64,000 nucleotides of DNA from CAVRAZ01 sp963719135 (GTDB lineage Bacteria > Pseudomonadota > Gammaproteobacteria > DSM-19610). Numbering within the stretch: the first letter of the stretch is position 1; every line of letters begins with the position of its first letter. This document shows positions 44,400 through 53,122 of this stretch, piece by piece. The stretch lies in contig CAVRAZ010000002.1 of the NCBI GenBank assembly GCA_963719135.1, positions 62,001-126,000 on the forward strand. Direction: 5' to 3'. The notes beneath the pieces were generated by a model. The model had not been told where the DNA came from. It did not search any database and saw nothing but the letters and a program-made list of their open reading frames with translations. The translations under genes and the position numbers were made by a program.

Positions 44400-45665
44400 C
44401 TACTGCGGCTTGCTCACGACCTGCGCGAGCGCCTCGGCGACGACGCGGTTGCCTTTGATCGTGTAATGGACGTTGGCCGGGCTATAGAGCAGCTCCCGGT
44501 CCTGCAGTTGCCGGGCAGCCGCCTGCAGCGCCGGCGTCAGGTCGACAAAGGCGATACCCAGGCTTTCGGCTTTCTTCCGCAGGTAATCGCGCTGGTTACG
44601 ACTGAACCAGGGCATGAGTTCGGTCAGCGTCGGGTCCTCGAACTCCACGAAGTCGGCATAGGCGGTATAAGCCGACGGTGAGTACGCGATGACCGGCGTG
44701 AAACCGCGTTCGCCCGCCAGTTTTGCGAAATTTTCCAGGGCTTGATCGAAAGGCGAAAAATCGATTTCGCCGTCTTTCAGCATTCGGGCATACCGCACCT
44801 CGCTTTCATCGGCGTTTTGAATGTTGAACGGCACCCGGTTGTCCTGGAAATGCAGTGCGTAGCGGAAATTCACGCTGGCCGGCACCTCGCCGCCGGTCAG
44901 GCGCAGCACCACGTATCGGCCGCTCTCGTAGGCTTTGTCCGTTACCGCCATGAGAAAGTTGATGGCGTAACTGTCGCGCAGCAGAGGGTGGTCCAGCAGC
45001 GTCTGCAGGTCCAGTTGCCGCTCGTTTCTGTCCGACGCGGAAGCGAAGAGGACCTTGCCTTCCCGCGCGGCCTGCACGTAGTCCCGGTACCGCTTGGCGT
45101 CGCGTATGTCGTTGCCCTCGTAGATATTCATGATGACGTAACGCGGCTTCTTCGCCAGGCCGAAATGTTTGAGAATCTGCAGGTAGTCGTAGGGACCGAT
45201 GCCGCCGCGGCCCAGATTATAGACGCTTCTGCCGGTGATTTCGCCGAGCTGACTGATCCAGTTCGCCTCCGGATCGACCGCGATGCACCAGGTGAACGAA
45301 TCGCCCACGGCAATCACGTCGATCTGCGGACGATCGTAGGAATCGCGCGGCGGGTTGCAGAAACCCTGATCGTCCATCAGTATATAGCCGCGTTCGCCTT
45401 TCGCGTTGAAGTCATACCAGATCTTGCTGTTCGGCTTGAACACCTCCAGCTTCGGGCCGCCGTCGTCGCGTTCGATGGTCATCATCTGGGACTCCGTCCA
45501 CAGGCCACGGCGCCCCGCGATTTCGCCGCGTACTTCGCTGTGAAAGCGTTTGAGCAGCGTCAACGGAATCGCGCCGGGCGCTGCGCGCAACCCGAGTTCG
45601 AGGCCGCCGATGAGGACGGCGGCGAAGACCAGCCAGCCTGACAGCTTTCCAAGAAACCGAATCAT
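44400..45665 (-). CDS. SGNH/GDSL-type hydrolase or acyltransferase-associated protein
   Basis: The 421-residue protein has one N-terminal membrane segment (WLVFAAVLIGGLELGLR), then an SGNH fold. The markers are the nucleophile block DVIAVGDSFTWCIAV, a GRGGIGPYDYLQIL segment, IMNIYEGNDIRD (the block III Asn) and the C-terminal SPANVHYTIKGNRVVAEAL with the catalytic His. It is probably anchored facing the periplasm. Proteins of this kind add or remove acyl groups on cell-surface sugars. It is the last gene of a cassette with the DUF5989-like, SxtJ-like and carbamoyltransferase genes, so a shared glycan or small-molecule substrate is likely. Confidence 0.78.
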   Translation of the reverse strand: MIRFLGKLSGWLVFAAVLIGGLELGLRAAPGAIPLTLLKRFHSEVRGEIAGRRGLWTESQMMTIERDDGGPKLEVFKPNSKIWYDFNAKGERGYILMDDQGFCNPPRDSYDRPQIDVIAVGDSFTWCIAVDPEANWISQLGEITGRSVYNLGRGGIGPYDYLQILKHFGLAKKPRYVIMNIYEGNDIRDAKRYRDYVQAAREGKVLFASASDRNERQLDLQTLLDHPLLRDSYAINFLMAVTDKAYESGRYVVLRLTGGEVPASVNFRYALHFQDNRVPFNIQNADESEVRYARMLKDGEIDFSPFDQALENFAKLAGERGFTPVIAYSPSAYTAYADFVEFEDPTLTELMPWFSRNQRDYLRKKAESLGIAFVDLTPALQAAARQLQDRELLYSPANVHYTIKGNRVVAEALAQVVSKPQ

Positions 45666-45729
45666 AGGTCCTCCGTGGTGTCGATTACGTGCCGAAGGGC
45701 AACGGTTGAACCGGGATTGGCCGCGCTGG

Positions 45730-45882
45730 CTAGAATAAGGTGTAAATGAAAGGCGCGACCGCGGAGCCCTGACTCAACACCAGCAATGCGCCCATCACCA
45801 GCAGAACGACGATCAGGGGGAGCAGCCAGAATTTCTTGCGGGCGCCCATGAAGCCAAACAGATCCTTGAGCAGGTCGAGCAT
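45730..45882 (-). CDS. DUF5989-like small membrane protein
   Basis: The 50-residue protein reads MLDLLKDLFGFMGARKKFWL and then one long hydrophobic segment (LPLIVVLLVMGALLVL) and APFIYTLF. It is a single-pass membrane protein with a short basic cytoplasmic part. Its start overlaps the stop of the SxtJ-like gene by ATGA, a strong sign of a real, translationally coupled gene. Short proteins of this pattern accompany carbamoyltransferase genes in many bacteria, including saxitoxin-type clusters. No biochemical role is known to me. Confidence 0.85.
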   Translation of the reverse strand: MLDLLKDLFGFMGARKKFWLLPLIVVLLVMGALLVLSQGSAVAPFIYTLF

Positions 45883-46310
45883 CAGAAGGGTTTCTCCATA
45901 CGTTTGATTTCGGTATTTTCGCTGGCGACGCGGTAGGTGTCCGCGGCGGATTCATAGTGTCGCTTCATCGGGTCCTTGCGAAGGATCAGCCGCATCACCA
46001 GCCCCATGGGGGCGATCACCAGATAGAACATCAATCCCAGAATCACCCTGGAGTTGACCCAGCCCAGCGCGTGGCCGAACCCCATCCACGCCTTGTATAC
46101 CGGCCTCAGGCTGGCCGGGTGAACCAATGCCCACACGACGAAGACACCGCCGACCGGCCAGGGCCATTTCCTCGGGCTGATGTCCAGGCTCCACAGCCAG
46201 GGCACGAGCAAGCCCAGGAAGCCGACTATCAGCAGACCGAACACCAACCCGAATTTGCGCAGTTCGTCGATGCCGGGCTCCGGGCCGCCAGCTTTGTCAA
46301 AGACGCTCAT
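45882..46310 (-). CDS. SxtJ-like membrane protein
   Basis: The 142-residue protein has two or three hydrophobic segments (FGLVFGLLIVGFLGLLVPWLW, WPVGGVFVVWALVHP and VILGLMFYLVIAPMGLVMRLIL) and a charged C-terminus ending TEIKRMEKPF. The family is named after SxtJ from saxitoxin clusters and accompanies carbamoyltransferases; its function is unknown. Its ATG lies at the stop of the carbamoyltransferase gene (1-base overlap), and its stop overlaps the next small gene, so three genes are coupled. Confidence 0.85.
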   Translation of the reverse strand: MSVFDKAGGPEPGIDELRKFGLVFGLLIVGFLGLLVPWLWSLDISPRKWPWPVGGVFVVWALVHPASLRPVYKAWMGFGHALGWVNSRVILGLMFYLVIAPMGLVMRLILRKDPMKRHYESAADTYRVASENTEIKRMEKPF

Positions 46311-48154
46311 CAATCCAGCCCGTACTGCTTCTGCCAGTCGTCCTCTTGCTTCCAGGCCGGCTGTCTGGCTTTGGACAACAGCAGGTTGTCGATCGCCAGC
46401 CAATCCATTTGCGTGCGCATGAAGCACCGGTACGCGTCTTCCGGGGTGCAGACGATGGGCTCGCCGCGCACATTGAACGATGTGTTGACCAGCACCGGGC
46501 AGCCGGTCCTGCGCTTGAAAGCCTGCAGCAGCCGGTAGAAGCGCGGATTGGTTTCTTCGTGCACGGTCTGGATGCGGGCGGAATAATCGACGTGGGTGAT
46601 CGCCGGCAGCTCGGAGCGGGCGAGGTTGAGTTTTTCGATGCCGAACAGCTTTTCCTGCTCGGCCGTCATGGGGATGCGGAGCGCCTCCCGGACCGGCGCC
46701 ACGATCAGCATGTACGGGCTGGGACGATCCTGGTCGAAATACGCCGCGACGTCTTCGTCGAGCACCGCCGGCGCAAAGGGGCGAAACGATTCGCGATACT
46801 TGATCTTCAGGTTCATGACGGACTGCATGTCGCGGTTGCGCGGATCGCCGATAATCGAACGTCCGCCCAGCGCCCGCGGCCCGAACTCCATCCGGCCGTT
46901 GAACCAGCCCACCACCTGTCCGCCGGCGATGATATCCGCCAGACGTTCGAACAGCGTTGCATCGTCCAGATGTTCGTAATCGGCATTGACCGAATCCAGA
47001 TAGGCTTTGGCTTCGGCTGCATCGAAGCCCGGACCCAGGAAGCTTCCCTGCATGCCGTCTTCCGCAGCGGCCCCGCGCGGGTTGCCGAGGTACTCGTACC
47101 AGCACGACAGGGCGGCGCCCAGCGCACCGCCCGCGTCTCCGGCGGCGGGTTGTATCCAGATGTCGTCGAACAGATTGTCGCGCAGCAGTTTTCCGTTGGC
47201 CACACAGTTCAGCGCCACACCGCCCGCGAGACACAGGTTGGCGGCGCCCGTTTCGCGTCTGACGGTGCGGGCGAGTCGGCTGACCACGTCCTCCGTGACC
47301 GCCTGGATCGAAGCCGCAATGTCCATCTCGCGTTGCGTGATGTCCGATTCGGGTTTGCGCGGCGGCCCGCCGAACAAGGCGTCGAACCGCCGGTTGGTCA
47401 TGGTCAGGCCGGTCGCATAGTTGAAATACCGCATGTCGAGGCGGAAGGTGCCGTCGGGCTTGATGTCGATCAGGTTGTAGTTGATCAGGTCGACGTAGCG
47501 GGGCTCTCCATAGGGCGCGAGTCCCATGAGCTTGTATTCGCCGGAATTCACCTTGAACCCGGTGTAGTAGGTGAACGCCGAGTAAAGCAGTCCGAGCGAG
47601 TGGGGGAAATCGATCTCCCAAAGCGGCGTGAGGCGGTTGCCTTCGCCGAGCCAGGCCGAACTGGTGGCCCACTCGCCGACGCCGTCCAGACAGAGCACCG
47701 CGGCCTTTTCGAAGCGGCTCGGAAAAAAAGCCGAGGCGGCGTGCGAACGGTGGTGCTCGTTGAACAGCAACGCGGGCAGCGCTGTTTTTTTGCAGCCGCC
47801 CAGCGCGGCGAATTCCTTTTTCAGCGTGTCTTTGAGAAACAGTTTTTCCTTCAGCCAGACCGGCATGGCGGCGACGAACGAGCGGATCCCTTGGGGTGCG
47901 TAGCTCAAATAGGTTTCCAGCAGACGTTCGAACTTGACCAGCGGTTTGTCATAGAAAACGATATGACCGATCCGCTCCAGACCGATGCCGGCTTCTGCGA
48001 GGCAGTAGCGAACCGCATTGGCGGGAAACCCGGCGTCGTGCTTCTTGCGGGTAAAGCGCTCTTCCTGGGCGGCGGCGATCACGACGCCATCCCGGACCAG
48101 TGCCGCGGCGCTGTCGTGATAAAAAGCGGAAATGCCCAGTATGTAGACGCTCAT
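46310..48154 (-). CDS. Carbamoyltransferase (NodU/CmcH/TobZ family)
   Basis: The 614-residue enzyme has the N-terminal Kae1-like domain (GISAFYHDSAAALV with the metal-binding His13-Asp14, NEHHRSHAASAFFPS, DGVGEWATSS, GLLYSAFTYYTGFKVNSGEYKLMGLAPYG). The C-terminal YrdC-like carbamoyl-adenylate domain carries GWFNGRMEFGPRALGGRSI, VLVNTSFNVRGEPIV and the final DWLAIDNLLL. These enzymes move a carbamoyl group from carbamoyl phosphate to a hydroxyl on a sugar or secondary metabolite. The acceptor is unknown here. It heads the four-gene minus-strand cassette. Confidence 0.93.
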   Translation of the reverse strand: MSVYILGISAFYHDSAAALVRDGVVIAAAQEERFTRKKHDAGFPANAVRYCLAEAGIGLERIGHIVFYDKPLVKFERLLETYLSYAPQGIRSFVAAMPVWLKEKLFLKDTLKKEFAALGGCKKTALPALLFNEHHRSHAASAFFPSRFEKAAVLCLDGVGEWATSSAWLGEGNRLTPLWEIDFPHSLGLLYSAFTYYTGFKVNSGEYKLMGLAPYGEPRYVDLINYNLIDIKPDGTFRLDMRYFNYATGLTMTNRRFDALFGGPPRKPESDITQREMDIAASIQAVTEDVVSRLARTVRRETGAANLCLAGGVALNCVANGKLLRDNLFDDIWIQPAAGDAGGALGAALSCWYEYLGNPRGAAAEDGMQGSFLGPGFDAAEAKAYLDSVNADYEHLDDATLFERLADIIAGGQVVGWFNGRMEFGPRALGGRSIIGDPRNRDMQSVMNLKIKYRESFRPFAPAVLDEDVAAYFDQDRPSPYMLIVAPVREALRIPMTAEQEKLFGIEKLNLARSELPAITHVDYSARIQTVHEETNPRFYRLLQAFKRRTGCPVLVNTSFNVRGEPIVCTPEDAYRCFMRTQMDWLAIDNLLLSKARQPAWKQEDDWQKQYGLD

Positions 48155-48535
48155 GTGTCAGTCTGCCCGGCATTGAACGTGCTTCTGCCGTGATTCAGTG
48201 CAAGGTAACGCGTCATGTCCGGTTCGGGCTATCGTTCACGACCCGGTCTGCGGCGGCGAGTCTTGTGGGGTGTCGGCTGTCTTGGTCCGGCTTGCCTGCT
48301 GCGGCAAGCCGCTGCCGTTCGATCGGCGCCCAATTGTACTGGCTGTCACGGCCGCTCGCTACGGCCTGCGGTCGTTTTCGGGGCAAATTGCGGCGGTGAC
48401 CCTGAAGAAAGCCGCTTGGTCGGGGCGATTTGCACCCGGCCGGCGGCGCCAGCCGGGCGATGCGGCGGCGCAGCCTGTACGCCGGGTTTGTTCGCGGGCC
48501 CCGCCTCGCCGCGCACGGATAATTCGGGCAGTCTG
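48155..48535. other. Intergenic region with a dispersed repeat at 48330-48392
   Basis: No gene is supported. The sequence CAATTGTACTGGCTG starts a roughly 60-base unit that includes GCTCGCTACGGCC and TTTTCGGGG, and is repeated in similar form at 55933-55996. The carbamoyltransferase promoter should lie near 48160-48300. Confidence 0.55.
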
Positions 48536-49291
48536 CTAGAAGTGCAGATAGGCGCCCGCGTAGGGCCCGGAAAATTTGATGTTGGCGAACGAGTTGTCGA
48601 TGTCGTCCAGATCGAGTCCGAGCCGGCGGTAGCCGACGTCGAAACCGAGCCGCCACGGGGTCTCGTAAGACGCGCGCAGGGTGAAATCATAGAAGCGGCT
48701 GCCACTGTATCCGACGAAGGAACCGTCGGCGCCGAGCGACAGACCGGTCAGCGGCAGATCGACGCCGATGCCGGCGTATACCATTGGCACCCAGGCCGAT
48801 ATGTCGGCTTGTTCCGTCCCGGACGTCTCGCCGGTGATGCGCACCTTGCTGTCGATGTATTTCGCGGTAAGCCCCAGGTCGAGATTGACGACGTTGTCCA
48901 GGACGCTGTAGTAGAGCGTGATGTCCGTCTGCTTGAGCTGGATCAGGCTGCCGACCGCCTCGTTGGCGAGGTACGTGGTGCCGCCGTACACCACCGACTT
49001 GCTCAGGCGGCCGTTGGCGTTCTCATCGATATTGGTATACACCAGACGAACATTCGGCAGCACCGGCAGCGGATGCTCCAGCGCCGCGTAAAAGACGCCG
49101 GACGAGGCATCGTTGTAACCCAGGTCGTCGTCCACATCGATGTCGTTGGCGGAATTGCCGGTCTTGTAGCGGGCGGTGCCGCTGATGTCGTAGTGCCAGT
49201 AATTGGCCCCGGCCCAAGAGCCGACGACATCGGCGCCGGCGGTGGATGCGAAGGCGGTCAGGCTGACGAGCGGGATCAGAAAGCGGCGCAT
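48536..49291 (-). CDS. Outer membrane beta-barrel protein, TIGR04219-like
   Basis: The 251-residue protein has a signal peptide (RRFLIPLVSLTAFASTAGA) and alternating beta-strand segments ending in aromatic GPYAGAYLHF, typical of a small barrel. Recognisable parts are VVGSWAGANYWHYDISGTARY, GYNDASSGVFYAALEHPLPVLPNVRL and TDITLYYSVLDNVVNLDLGL. The function of this family is unknown. AGGAGG lies ten bases before the start. It stands alone. Confidence 0.82.
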   Translation of the reverse strand: MRRFLIPLVSLTAFASTAGADVVGSWAGANYWHYDISGTARYKTGNSANDIDVDDDLGYNDASSGVFYAALEHPLPVLPNVRLVYTNIDENANGRLSKSVVYGGTTYLANEAVGSLIQLKQTDITLYYSVLDNVVNLDLGLTAKYIDSKVRITGETSGTEQADISAWVPMVYAGIGVDLPLTGLSLGADGSFVGYSGSRFYDFTLRASYETPWRLGFDVGYRRLGLDLDDIDNSFANIKFSGPYAGAYLHF

Positions 49292-49500
49292 GGTCTAACA
49301 CCCTCCTGGTTGCTGGTGGCGGTAAAGAGTACCACAGACTATCGGTCATACCCGGACGGGCTTCACGATCGGGACCGGTCGTCCGCGTGCGTTCATTGTG
49401 CCGGCGAAACTGCGGGCATGCCGCCGGCCGGATCGTGCCGCGAAGCCGGCAGGCCGCCCGAAACCCGCGACACTATACCCCGTCATTGCATCAAGGCAAG

Positions 49501-49594
49501 TTGGGCTGAGGCGCGAAGCCCGACGCCGGACCGCTGATTGTTGGGCTTCGCCGCGCTCAGCCCGACCTACATTCATGCGACGATTGGGCTAAGG
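49501..49594. repeat. TTGGGCTGAGG-type repeat, left copy
   Basis: Two complementary blocks, TGGGCTGAGGCGCGAAGCCC and TTGGGCTTCGCCGCGCTCAG, form an imperfect palindrome with a GCCGGACCGCTGA centre. A second copy in reverse orientation lies at 50531-50612, on the other side of the Mut7-C gene. Confidence 0.8.
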
Positions 49595-49664
49595 TACGCA
49601 ACGGGGAGTCCCTTCGGGAGGGTGGCCGCGCGGGCGGTCCCGATCCGCGTCCACACATTCAACC

Positions 49665-50426
49665 ATGGCCCAAGTCACACTGCGCTTTTACGAAGAACTC
49701 AACGATTTCCTGTCGCCCGCGCTGCGCAAGACCGCTATCAGCCATTCGCTCGAGCGGCGCGCGTCGGTCAAGGACGTGATCGAATCCTTCGGCGTGCCGC
49801 ACACGGAAATCGACCTGATCCTGGTCAACGGCGAGTCCGTCGATTTTTCCTATATCGTGCGCGGCGGCGACCGCATCAGCGTGTACCCGATGTTCGAGGG
49901 ACTCGATATCAGCCCCCTGTACCGCTTGCGGCCGCGGCCGTTGCGCGATCCGCGTTTCATCGCCGACGTAAACCTCGGACGGCTCGCGCGTTACCTGCGG
50001 CTGCTGGGTTTCGACTGTCTCTACGACAACCGCGCGCGCAACGTCGAGGTGGCGCGCCGCTCGGCGGAGCAGAACCGGGTGCTGTTGACGCGCGATCGCG
50101 CCCTGCTGCGCCACCGCATCGTCACGCACGGTTACTTCGTGCGCGCCGTGGAACCGGCCGCGCAGGTGCGCGAAGTGCTGGCGCGCATGGATCTCTATCG
50201 CCTGATCAGACCCTTCAGCCGCTGCATCCGTTGCAACGGCGAACTGGAAAGGGTCAGCAAGCAAACTGTCATCGACGAACTCGAGCCGAAAACGCGCAAA
50301 TACTATGACCGGTTTCAACGCTGCAAGTCCTGCGGCCGCATCTACTGGAAAGGCAGCCACCACGCGCGCGCCATGCGTCTGGTCGAGTCCTTCGGAAGAC
50401 CGGCGTCAGAACACGGTTTTCTCTAA
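49665..50426 (+). CDS. Mut7-C RNase domain protein with N-terminal ubiquitin-like domain
   Basis: The 253-residue protein has an N-terminal MoaD/ubiquitin-like domain (about 1-90; LRFYEELNDFLSPALRK and GGDRISVYPMFEG). A PIN-fold Mut7-C domain follows (RFIADVNLGRLARYLRLLGFDCLYDN, LLTRDRALL), then a C-terminal zinc ribbon (RCIRCNGEL and RCKSCGRIYWKGSH). The acidic and zinc-binding residues are present. The family is thought to be an RNA nuclease linked to toxin-antitoxin-like or RNA-decay roles; the bacterial target is not known. It is a lone gene between inverted repeat copies. Confidence 0.9.
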   Translation: MAQVTLRFYEELNDFLSPALRKTAISHSLERRASVKDVIESFGVPHTEIDLILVNGESVDFSYIVRGGDRISVYPMFEGLDISPLYRLRPRPLRDPRFIADVNLGRLARYLRLLGFDCLYDNRARNVEVARRSAEQNRVLLTRDRALLRHRIVTHGYFVRAVEPAAQVREVLARMDLYRLIRPFSRCIRCNGELERVSKQTVIDELEPKTRKYYDRFQRCKSCGRIYWKGSHHARAMRLVESFGRPASEHGFL

Positions 50427-50666
50427 TGTTCGATCGCAGGTCGCCGCGGCCCGGCATTGGTCGACTTGTCAATGGAACATTGGAGAAGACTGTGTTCCGA
50501 CGCCGGTTCTTGTATAAGCCTCATACGTGGGTTGGCGCTGAGCGCAGCGAAGCCCAACGTTCAGCGGTCCGCCGTTGGGCTTCGTGCCTCAGCCCAACCT
50601 GCATTGAGGCGATGATGGACGTCATTCCGGCGAAGGCCGGAATCCAGGGCGCGCCATTCGACCGGA
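50427..50666. repeat. Composite repeat region downstream of the Mut7-C gene
   Basis: Three repeats are packed together. An inverted pair lies around 50407-50505 (GTCAGAACACGGTTTTCTC against GAGAAGACTGTGTTCCGAC). The reversed copy of the TTGGGCTGAGG repeat lies at 50531-50612. A single GTCATTCCGGCGAAGGCCGG unit is at 50620-50650. No gene is supported. Confidence 0.75.
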
Positions 50667-51500
50667 TTACCGCTGCGTATCCCTGCCTTGCGCGCTGACC
50701 GACAGAATCCAGGGTTCGGCGCGCCTGCCGAAGGCGACCCGCACCGCGTAGTGCGCCGGTCCGGTCGCTGCGCCATTCGACAACGCCGTGCGATCGGGGA
50801 GAGGAACGTTGATCGAACGGTTGTCGAGACGGCTGATGCAGCCGGTGATCCGCTCATCGATCAGCAGCACGCCCGCCTGGCCGGACAGAATCGCATAGTG
50901 GGTCCGATCCGGATAGCGCGCGCGCAGCGCACTGCGGTCCAGTCCGGCGTCGATGGCGAACAGGCGCGAGTTGCTGCGCTCTTCCTTTTCCAGTTGTTCC
51001 CGCGCGAGCGTGACGCGCCGTTCGAATTCCTGTTTGCCGGGATTGTTGTCCCGCAGCGCAACCGCTTCGTCGAGATCGGCGCGCCGCTCCCGCAGCGCCG
51101 CTTGATATTCCGGCCCGTCGAACTCGAGCACCACCCAGGCCGCGCGCGGCAGGGCGCGGCGGTAGCGCTGTTCCCAGACCGGGTCCTGCGGCGAACCGCT
51201 GACGTCGAATCCCAGACTTGCCAGTTTCTTCGCATCGAACCACTGCGCGGTGTCGCCCGTGTAGACGTTGGCCGCGAAGCGGAGCTGCGCGCCGGTGCCC
51301 GTGCGCCACACCAGGTCCAGGACCAGACCGCGCCCGTCGCCGACCTGCACCGCGTAGGGCCAGGGAAGTTCGCGTTCGCTGAACGCGATCACCGCGTCCG
51401 GATCGCCGCCGCGGTTCCAGGCCACGCCGGCGAGGGCGATGGCATTGCCGGCCAGAATCAGGACCGCGCCGGCGATGAGAACCTGCAGCTGGTTGTTCAT
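50667..51500 (-). CDS. DUF4824-like protein
   Basis: The 277-residue protein has one N-terminal membrane segment (LQVLIAGAVLILAGNAIALAGVAW) and a large extracytoplasmic region with FSERELPWPYAVQ, LASLGFDVS, RALPRAAWVVLEFDGPEYQAAL and SRLFAIDAGLDRSALRARYPDRTHYAIL. This matches the DUF4824 pattern as I recall it; its role is unknown. The start overlaps the stop of the DUF2157 gene by 4 bases, so the two proteins are made together and probably work together at the membrane. Confidence 0.75.
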   Translation of the reverse strand: MNNQLQVLIAGAVLILAGNAIALAGVAWNRGGDPDAVIAFSERELPWPYAVQVGDGRGLVLDLVWRTGTGAQLRFAANVYTGDTAQWFDAKKLASLGFDVSGSPQDPVWEQRYRRALPRAAWVVLEFDGPEYQAALRERRADLDEAVALRDNNPGKQEFERRVTLAREQLEKEERSNSRLFAIDAGLDRSALRARYPDRTHYAILSGQAGVLLIDERITGCISRLDNRSINVPLPDRTALSNGAATGPAHYAVRVAFGRRAEPWILSVSAQGRDTQR

Positions 51501-52573
51501 GCCGCCGCCTGTTTCACCGCGCGGCCGTAACCGCGCAGGCGCCGGAACACCAGCAGCAACAGAATGGCGGTCAGACCGATGACCAGGAAGAAGAGGTATT
51601 TCGGCATGATCTCCCACCACCAGTCGAAGAACTTGGTGTAGAGAAAAATGACGAAAAAGACCGTGCCGGTGTTGACGACCTCGCTCCAGCCTTTGCGGAT
51701 GCCGAGCGCGATGGCCGCGGCACTGAGCACGAAGCCTGCGACCTGATAGCCGCCTTCGACCAGCGCCGGATCGGCGTCGAGCCAGCTTGCGTACCCGTAG
51801 TTGGCGAGCACCAGCATCGGCACAAGCGCCGCGATCATGGCAAAGATGCGATAGGTGGCGGCGAACCCGGTGAAGCGCCTGTGGTCGATCATCGACGGTA
51901 GGGCGAACATCAGCGCCGCCGCCGGAAAGAAGTTCTCCGGCCGCCGCCCGAAGTAGATCCAGTAAACCCCGCTCCAGGTGCCGACCCGCGCCGAGATGAA
52001 GGCGGCCACGCAGAGAATGCCGGCGACCAGCAGCAGGCGCATGTCATAGGCGTACGCCAGCAGAAAGGCGAAGGCGGCCCACAACAGCAGCGCCTTGTCG
52101 CTGGGCGTGATGTTGAAGATCTGACCCAGCAGCGCGATGTCGAGCACGAAACACGCAAACGCGACCAGCGCCGCCAGCTTGACGAAATAGCCGGAACGGT
52201 CGCGGCCGGCGGTGAACACCGTGGCGCCCAGCGACAGCAGCGCGGCGGTGATCAGGATCGCCACCTGGACGCCGCTGGTGAAATAGCCCCAGAACTGGTG
52301 AAACAGGAAGAATACGCTCGCGGCCAGCGCCAGCGCACCCAGGAACGAGGCGATGCGCATGCCCCACGACAACTGCTTTTCATGCCGCGTTTCGTCGATG
52401 TCGAACGCGGCGCCGTACTGTGCCAGCAGCCCGGCGTGGTAGTCGTCGACTGTGTGCTGCTGTTCCGGCGTGAGCCTCAGCACCTGGTCCTGCGCCAGTT
52501 GCGCGAGTTCGGCCGCGAAGGCCTTGATGCGGTCGGCGCGCGCCTGCGCGGCGCTTCGCGTCGTGGCCGGCAT
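51497..52573 (-). CDS. DUF2157 multi-pass membrane protein
   Basis: The 358-residue protein has a soluble N-terminal helical part (about 1-70) and then about ten hydrophobic segments, beginning GMRIASFLGALALAASVFFLF and ending YLFFLVIGLTAILLLLVFRRL. The PSDKALLLWAAFAFLLAYAYDMRLLLVAG region fits DUF2157. The biochemical role is unknown. It overlaps gloA upstream by one base and the DUF4824-like gene downstream by four. Confidence 0.82.
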   Translation of the reverse strand: MPATTRSAAQARADRIKAFAAELAQLAQDQVLRLTPEQQHTVDDYHAGLLAQYGAAFDIDETRHEKQLSWGMRIASFLGALALAASVFFLFHQFWGYFTSGVQVAILITAALLSLGATVFTAGRDRSGYFVKLAALVAFACFVLDIALLGQIFNITPSDKALLLWAAFAFLLAYAYDMRLLLVAGILCVAAFISARVGTWSGVYWIYFGRRPENFFPAAALMFALPSMIDHRRFTGFAATYRIFAMIAALVPMLVLANYGYASWLDADPALVEGGYQVAGFVLSAAAIALGIRKGWSEVVNTGTVFFVIFLYTKFFDWWWEIMPKYLFFLVIGLTAILLLLVFRRLRGYGRAVKQAAA

Positions 52574-52956
52574 CAGCGCCTGCCGATCAGCTCGATCGGA
52601 TAACCGTCGGGGTCCTCGACGAAGGCGATGAGGGTCGTGCCGGCGTTCATCGGCCCGGCGTCGCGGATGATCTTGCCGCCCAATTGGCGGATTTCTTCTG
52701 TTGCCCGGTACACATCGTCGACTTCCAGCGCGATATGCCCGTAGCCGCCGCCCAGGTCATAACGGTCGACGCCCCAGTTGTAGGTCAGCTCGATCACCGT
52801 GTTGTCGCGCTCGTCGCCGTAGCCGACGAACGCCAGCGTGAACTTGCCGTCCGGATAGTCCTTGCGGCGCAGCAGTTTCATGCCCAGCACGCCGGTGTAG
52901 AAGTCGATGGAGCGGTCCAGGTCGCCGACCCGCAGCATGGTGTGAAGGATGCGCAT
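52573..52956 (-). CDS. gloA: Lactoylglutathione lyase (glyoxalase I)
   Basis: GloA turns the methylglyoxal-glutathione hemithioacetal into lactoylglutathione. The 127-residue protein has the metal ligands of the nickel-type enzyme: HTMLRVGDLDRSIDFYTGVLGMKLLRRKDYPDGKF-type N-terminus with His5, the Glu in NTVIELTYNWGVD, YGHIALEVDDVY and EDPDGYPIELI. The length is normal. It heads the operon with the two DUF genes. Confidence 0.96.
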   Translation of the reverse strand: MRILHTMLRVGDLDRSIDFYTGVLGMKLLRRKDYPDGKFTLAFVGYGDERDNTVIELTYNWGVDRYDLGGGYGHIALEVDDVYRATEEIRQLGGKIIRDAGPMNAGTTLIAFVEDPDGYPIELIGRR

Positions 52957-53008
52957 GTTCGATGTCCTCTCCGGACTGCCCGGCGGATCATTCCACCGGT
53001 CGGTTCGT

Positions 53009-53078
53009 CATGCCGGCGCAGGCCGGCATCCACCCGGCAGAGGATACTGGATCCCGGCCTGCGCCGGAATGGCGTCAA
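53009..53078. repeat. REP-like inverted pair
   Basis: CGTCATGCCGGCGCAGGCCGGCATCCA faces GGATCCCGGCCTGCGCCGGAATGGCG across about 15 bases. Each half also forms its own hairpin. It lies between gloA and the end of murA. Confidence 0.8.
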
Positions 53079-53122
53079 CGAACTTGATCGTGCCGGGGAA
53101 CATCCGTCGATCCGCCTGCGAT

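Noticed and set aside
48215..49537. A 440-codon plus-strand frame over the outer membrane protein gene
   Set aside because: It is the antisense shadow of a gene with a clear signal peptide and ribosome site on the minus strand.
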